Assembly: GCA_030538475.1 (NCBI GenBank)
Contig: JAUNTX010000002.1
Location: forward strand, 124,001 to 188,000
Origin: Dermabacter sp.
GTDB taxonomy: Bacteria > Actinomycetota > Actinomycetes > Actinomycetales > Dermabacteraceae
DNA length: 64,000 nt
Reading direction: 5' to 3'
The translations under genes were made by a program, and so were the position numbers. The notes under the pieces were generated by a model. The model was not told the DNA's origin, ran no database searches, and saw only the letters and a list, made by a program, of their open reading frames with translations. Shown here piece by piece: positions 61,037 through 64,000 of this stretch; the stretch's first letter is position 1, and the number at the start of each line of letters is the position of its first letter.

Positions 61037-62646
61037 CGCGAGCGTTCCCACACGTGCGGCGGCGCTCACTGCTCCTGGGCGCCGTCGCCGCTTCCGCGGC
61101 AGCGATCATCGTGCCGGGCCGCTCCGTCCAGACGACGGCGGATGCGCGGCCCCGGGTCGTTGCCACCACCGGCATCCTCGCCGACCTCGCCACGCGCGTG
61201 GCCGGCGAGGATGCCCTCGTGGCCTCCCTCATTCCCGAGGGCGGCGACCCCCATTCGTTCGAGCCGCTCCCGCGCAACGTGCGCGACATCGCCTACGCGC
61301 ACCTTGCGCTCTCGAACTACCTCATGCTGGAGGAGCAGGCGCTCATCCGCACGATTGACGCGAACCTCCCGCGCACGTCCACGCACCTTGCCCTTGCCGA
61401 AGAGGCGTCCACGCGCGGCGCCACGATCATTCCCCTCGTCGAGTCCCGCGCGCTCGACGCGGTGTGGCTGGGGCTGCGCGTGGCAGGGCGCACCGAGGGC
61501 GCCGGGCGCGTCTCGCAGGTATCCCTGGCCCTCACCCGCTGCGAGGCGCCGGGGGCTCTGCACGGGTATGTGACCGGCACGTTCGGGGCGCCGCAGCGCG
61601 TGTTCGGCGCCCCCGCCTCCGCGGGCGAACCGCTCAGCGCGAAGGAGAACACGACCACCCTGCCGATGGACGCGCACACCCACATGTCGTGGGCGTTCAC
61701 CTCCCCGGGCGTGTACCGGGCGCAGTTTCGCGCCACGTGGAACGCGGGCGATCTGCGCGCGCCGGCCCAGGCGGACGGCACCCTCGTCATCGCCGTCGGG
61801 CCCCCACCGGCCCAGGCCGATCCGGCCCTGTCCGGACGGGAAGTGGTGGCCGACGGTCACGCCGATCTCACGATCGACGTGCTCACGGGTGCGCTCGCCC
61901 TGCGGGTGGACGATGCGGGGGCCGACGGCGGCAGGCGCGACATCGCGCTCGATAACGCCGTGCTGCACGTGCGACCCCAGGCGCTCATGCCCACGCCCGC
62001 CGATCCGGCGTTTCGGTTCATTGCCCGCCCGGGCGAGGACGTATACCAGTTGCCGCAAGCGGTGCTCGGCAAGCACGTGCACGGCGAGATCGATCCGCAC
62101 CTGTGGCACTCGGTGCCGAACACGCAGGCGTACGTGGAGGTGATCCGCGATCACCTCATGGGCCTCGACCGGCCCCACGCGGCGGCGTATGCGGCGCGGG
62201 CAAGCACGTACCTGGCCGAGCTCGACGAGGTGGATGCCTACGTGCAGCGCTCCATCGCCACGATCCCGGAGGCCGCCCGCAACCTCGTCACCACACACGA
62301 CGCCTACGGCTACCTGGCCGAACGCTACGGGCTGCGGATCGCGGGAACGGTCTCGCCCTCGCCCGGCCAGGAGCCGTCCATGGCGGATCGCCGCCGCCTC
62401 GCCACGACCCTGCGGGACCTGGAGGTGCCCGCGGTGTTCGTCGAGGCCACCGCGGGGTCCGTCGCGCAGTCGCTCGTGGATGCGGCCCGCCTCGCTGGCG
62501 TGGCCGTGCACCCCCTGTGGGGCGATTCCCTCACGGCCTCCGTTCCCACCTACGCCGCGCTCATGCGCGCGAACGCCGATTCCCTGGCCCGGGGCCTCGG
62601 CGGCACCCCGCTCGGCTCCCACGACCTCGAAGGACACACCCCATGA
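61033..62646 (+). CDS. Zinc/manganese ABC substrate-binding protein interrupted by anchored-repeat segments
   Basis: 537 residues with a Tat-like leader (HVRRRSLLLGAVA). A ZnuA-type N-lobe (about 40-140, GGDPHSFEP with His74) is interrupted by about 200 residues of choice-of-anchor M sequence (143-345). The C-lobe then has His356 (DPHLWHS), His422 (TTHDAYGYLAERYG) and Asp498 (LWGDSL), so all four metal ligands remain. Within the insert the second half of a repeat (HTHMSWAFTSPGVY) precedes the first half of another (GHADLTIDVLTG). It matches the actinobacterial anchored-repeat ABC binding proteins. GTGA and ATGA overlaps couple it to both neighbours. Confidence 0.9.
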   Translation: MTRAFPHVRRRSLLLGAVAASAAAIIVPGRSVQTTADARPRVVATTGILADLATRVAGEDALVASLIPEGGDPHSFEPLPRNVRDIAYAHLALSNYLMLEEQALIRTIDANLPRTSTHLALAEEASTRGATIIPLVESRALDAVWLGLRVAGRTEGAGRVSQVSLALTRCEAPGALHGYVTGTFGAPQRVFGAPASAGEPLSAKENTTTLPMDAHTHMSWAFTSPGVYRAQFRATWNAGDLRAPAQADGTLVIAVGPPPAQADPALSGREVVADGHADLTIDVLTGALALRVDDAGADGGRRDIALDNAVLHVRPQALMPTPADPAFRFIARPGEDVYQLPQAVLGKHVHGEIDPHLWHSVPNTQAYVEVIRDHLMGLDRPHAAAYAARASTYLAELDEVDAYVQRSIATIPEAARNLVTTHDAYGYLAERYGLRIAGTVSPSPGQEPSMADRRRLATTLRDLEVPAVFVEATAGSVAQSLVDAARLAGVAVHPLWGDSLTASVPTYAALMRANADSLARGLGGTPLGSHDLEGHTP

Positions 62647-63851
62647 CCACGCCTTTTCTTCCCCGCACCCGGCCCGGAACCCACTCCGATACCCCTCCCG
62701 TCGCTGGCCGTTCGGGCGCCGTGAGCCGACGGCACCTCGTGGCCGCCCTCGCGGCAGGCGCGGGCACGGTAACGATGGGTGCCGTGACGATGGGTGGCGC
62801 CGCGGCGGCGTCCGTGCCCGGCGCCTCCTCCCCCGGCGTCCTCGGCGCCACTACCCCGACGCCCACGCCCGGCGGCGAGAGCGGCGGGGGCGCGGAGGAT
62901 CCCTCGCTCGTGCAGAAGGTCGAGGCCGACGAACAGATCGTGCGCGGCGAGCCCGCCGTGCTCAGCGCGGGCCACGTCGATGTGGGCCCGCGCCTGATCG
63001 ACGGCCAGTGGATCGTGGCGGCGCGCGATGACACGCAGTCGCCGCCCACGTGGCGGGTGCCGAGCGACGTGGTGCTGCACGTGACCGATGCGGGGCAGCT
63101 GCCCGTGCCCTCCGATGCCGCCTACCGCTTCATTCAGGCCGATCCCGACTCCCTCGTGTTCGTGGTCCCGCAGACCGAGGTCGCGGGCGTCGTGTGGCTG
63201 GGCTGGAACACGCAGGATCCCGCGATCGTGCAGGCCGCGCCGGACGGCGTGCGTTTTCGCTTTCTGCGGGTGAGCGGCCCCGGCCACTTCAGCCTGTTCC
63301 TCCAGCCCGGAAACTTCGCGCCGCCGCAGGTGCTCGCCGACGGCGCCACACTCGCGGACGCGCCCGCGGAGCTGTTCGTGGAGACCGGCACGCACACGCA
63401 CGCCAACTGGGTGTTCACCGCGCCGGGCGTCTACCTCGTGGAGGTGGAGATCGCGGCCACGGGGACGGACGGCACCGAGTACGCCGCCCGGGATACCCTG
63501 CGCTTCGCCATCGGCGATGCCACAGCGCCGGAGTCGGCGCTGCAGGAGACGTGGCCGGGAGACGACGCTGCGGCGGCCTCTCCCGGATCCGGGGCCGCCT
63601 CGGACGGCGGTGCCGCACCCTCGCCCGTATCGCCCTCGCCCGGCACCGGCGGCCAGGCGTCGGAGGCGGATTCGTCGCCGCTCGTGCCGTGGCTCGTGGC
63701 CGGAGGCGCCGCGGCGGTGCTCGGCGGTGGCGCGGGGGCGTATGCGGTGCATCAGCGGCGCGCGAAGGACGCGCGCGAGGCTGCCGCGGGGCATCCGGAA
63801 TCCGAAGGGCCCAGCACCGACGGGCCTGGCGCCGACGGGCCCCGCGCATGA
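62643..63851 (+). CDS. Membrane-anchored choice-of-anchor M surface protein
   Basis: 402 residues. A Tat-like leader (SRRHLVAALAAGAG) is followed by one complete anchored-repeat domain (about 99-296: SAGHVDVGPRLIDG, VAGVVWLGWNTQDP, SGPGHFSLFL, THTHANWVFTAPGVYLVEVE). Then comes a Ser/Gly/Pro-rich spacer and a C-terminal helix (VPWLVAGGAAAVLGGGAGAYAV) with a basic stop. There is no LPxTG, so it is held by the membrane. It probably passes metal between the wall protein and the transporter. ATGA overlaps on both ends. Confidence 0.88.
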   Translation: MTTPFLPRTRPGTHSDTPPVAGRSGAVSRRHLVAALAAGAGTVTMGAVTMGGAAAASVPGASSPGVLGATTPTPTPGGESGGGAEDPSLVQKVEADEQIVRGEPAVLSAGHVDVGPRLIDGQWIVAARDDTQSPPTWRVPSDVVLHVTDAGQLPVPSDAAYRFIQADPDSLVFVVPQTEVAGVVWLGWNTQDPAIVQAAPDGVRFRFLRVSGPGHFSLFLQPGNFAPPQVLADGATLADAPAELFVETGTHTHANWVFTAPGVYLVEVEIAATGTDGTEYAARDTLRFAIGDATAPESALQETWPGDDAAAASPGSGAASDGGAAPSPVSPSPGTGGQASEADSSPLVPWLVAGGAAAVLGGGAGAYAVHQRRAKDAREAAAGHPESEGPSTDGPGADGPRA

Positions 63852-64000
63852 GCACGCCCCCTCTGGGCTGCCGCGACCTCGCGGTCGATCTTGGCGGCCG
63901 CCGCGTGCTGCGCGACGTGAGCCTCGATATTGAGCCGGGCGCGATCACGGTGGTGCTCGGCCCGAACGGCGCGGGTAAGACCACGCTCGTGCGGGCCCTG
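63848..64000 (+). CDS. ABC transporter ATP-binding protein of the anchored-repeat metal system, 3' truncated
   Basis: The first 51 residues are visible: CRDLAVDLGGRRVLRDVSLD, then Walker A GPNGAGKTT. The rest lies beyond the window. The ATG overlaps the previous stop by 4 bp. By family (anchored repeat-type ABC ATPase) it should be followed by a membrane permease gene. Confidence 0.88.
   Translation, partial: MSTPPLGCRDLAVDLGGRRVLRDVSLDIEPGAITVVLGPNGAGKTTLVRAL

Overview
The window is G+C-rich DNA with strong GC3 codon bias, frequent GTG/TTG starts and many ATGA/GTGA gene overlaps. It carries Tat-type and lipoprotein signals, an LPxTG-type surface protein and actinobacterial 'anchored repeat' metal-transport genes. 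This points to an Actinomycetota chromosome, most likely Micrococcales of the Dermabacter/Brachybacterium kind. The genus is inference from gene content only. About 58 protein genes are supported. I found no tRNA, rRNA or CRISPR.

Layout. 1-9.1 kb: housekeeping and redox genes (VOC protein, PfkB kinase, glutathione peroxidase, SPFH protein, aldo/keto reductase), a lacI-patB operon, a flavoprotein disulfide reductase and azlCD. 9.2-13.6 kb: a visibly AT-richer island with a lactococcin-972-like secreted bacteriocin, two FtsX-like half permeases and a MacB-like ATPase, followed by a decayed ISL3-family transposase. 13.7-32.9 kb: a Tat-exported protein, a BCCT transporter, an NhaA-DsbA fusion, a Nudix/thioredoxin-reductase-like pair, a DMT transporter, small unknowns, RlmC-type methyltransferase, asparaginase, an MFS exporter, a GH15-like secreted protein, pdxH, a paired SMR exporter and a DUF222/HNH protein. 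33-46.8 kb: a histidine-utilisation region. It holds hutU-hutI-hutH followed by an OpuC/HutXWV-type ABC transporter on the minus strand, and an IclR regulator divergent from hutG, an NCS1 (CodB-like) permease and an isochorismatase-like hydrolase. dps lies between, behind its own terminator. 46.8-58.1 kb: a carboxylesterase with a sugar ABC transporter, DoxX, a class II amidotransferase, a PadR/HAAS pair, an NhaC antiporter and a TauE permease. 58.3-64 kb: an NAD-binding protein, then an operon behind a Fur/Zur-type box. It encodes an LPxTG surface protein, a ZnuA-like binding protein split by surface-anchor repeats, a membrane-anchored repeat protein and an ABC ATPase cut by the window end.

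How the genes work together. Histidine would be imported by the ABC system or the NCS1 permease. HutH, HutU, HutI and HutG would then convert it to glutamate plus formamide, with the IclR protein as likely regulator. The last operon looks like a zinc (or manganese) uptake machine reaching from the cell wall to the membrane. Many genes here have a TAnnnT-like hexamer 6-7 nt before the start codon, the signature of leaderless transcription, and this was used to choose several starts.
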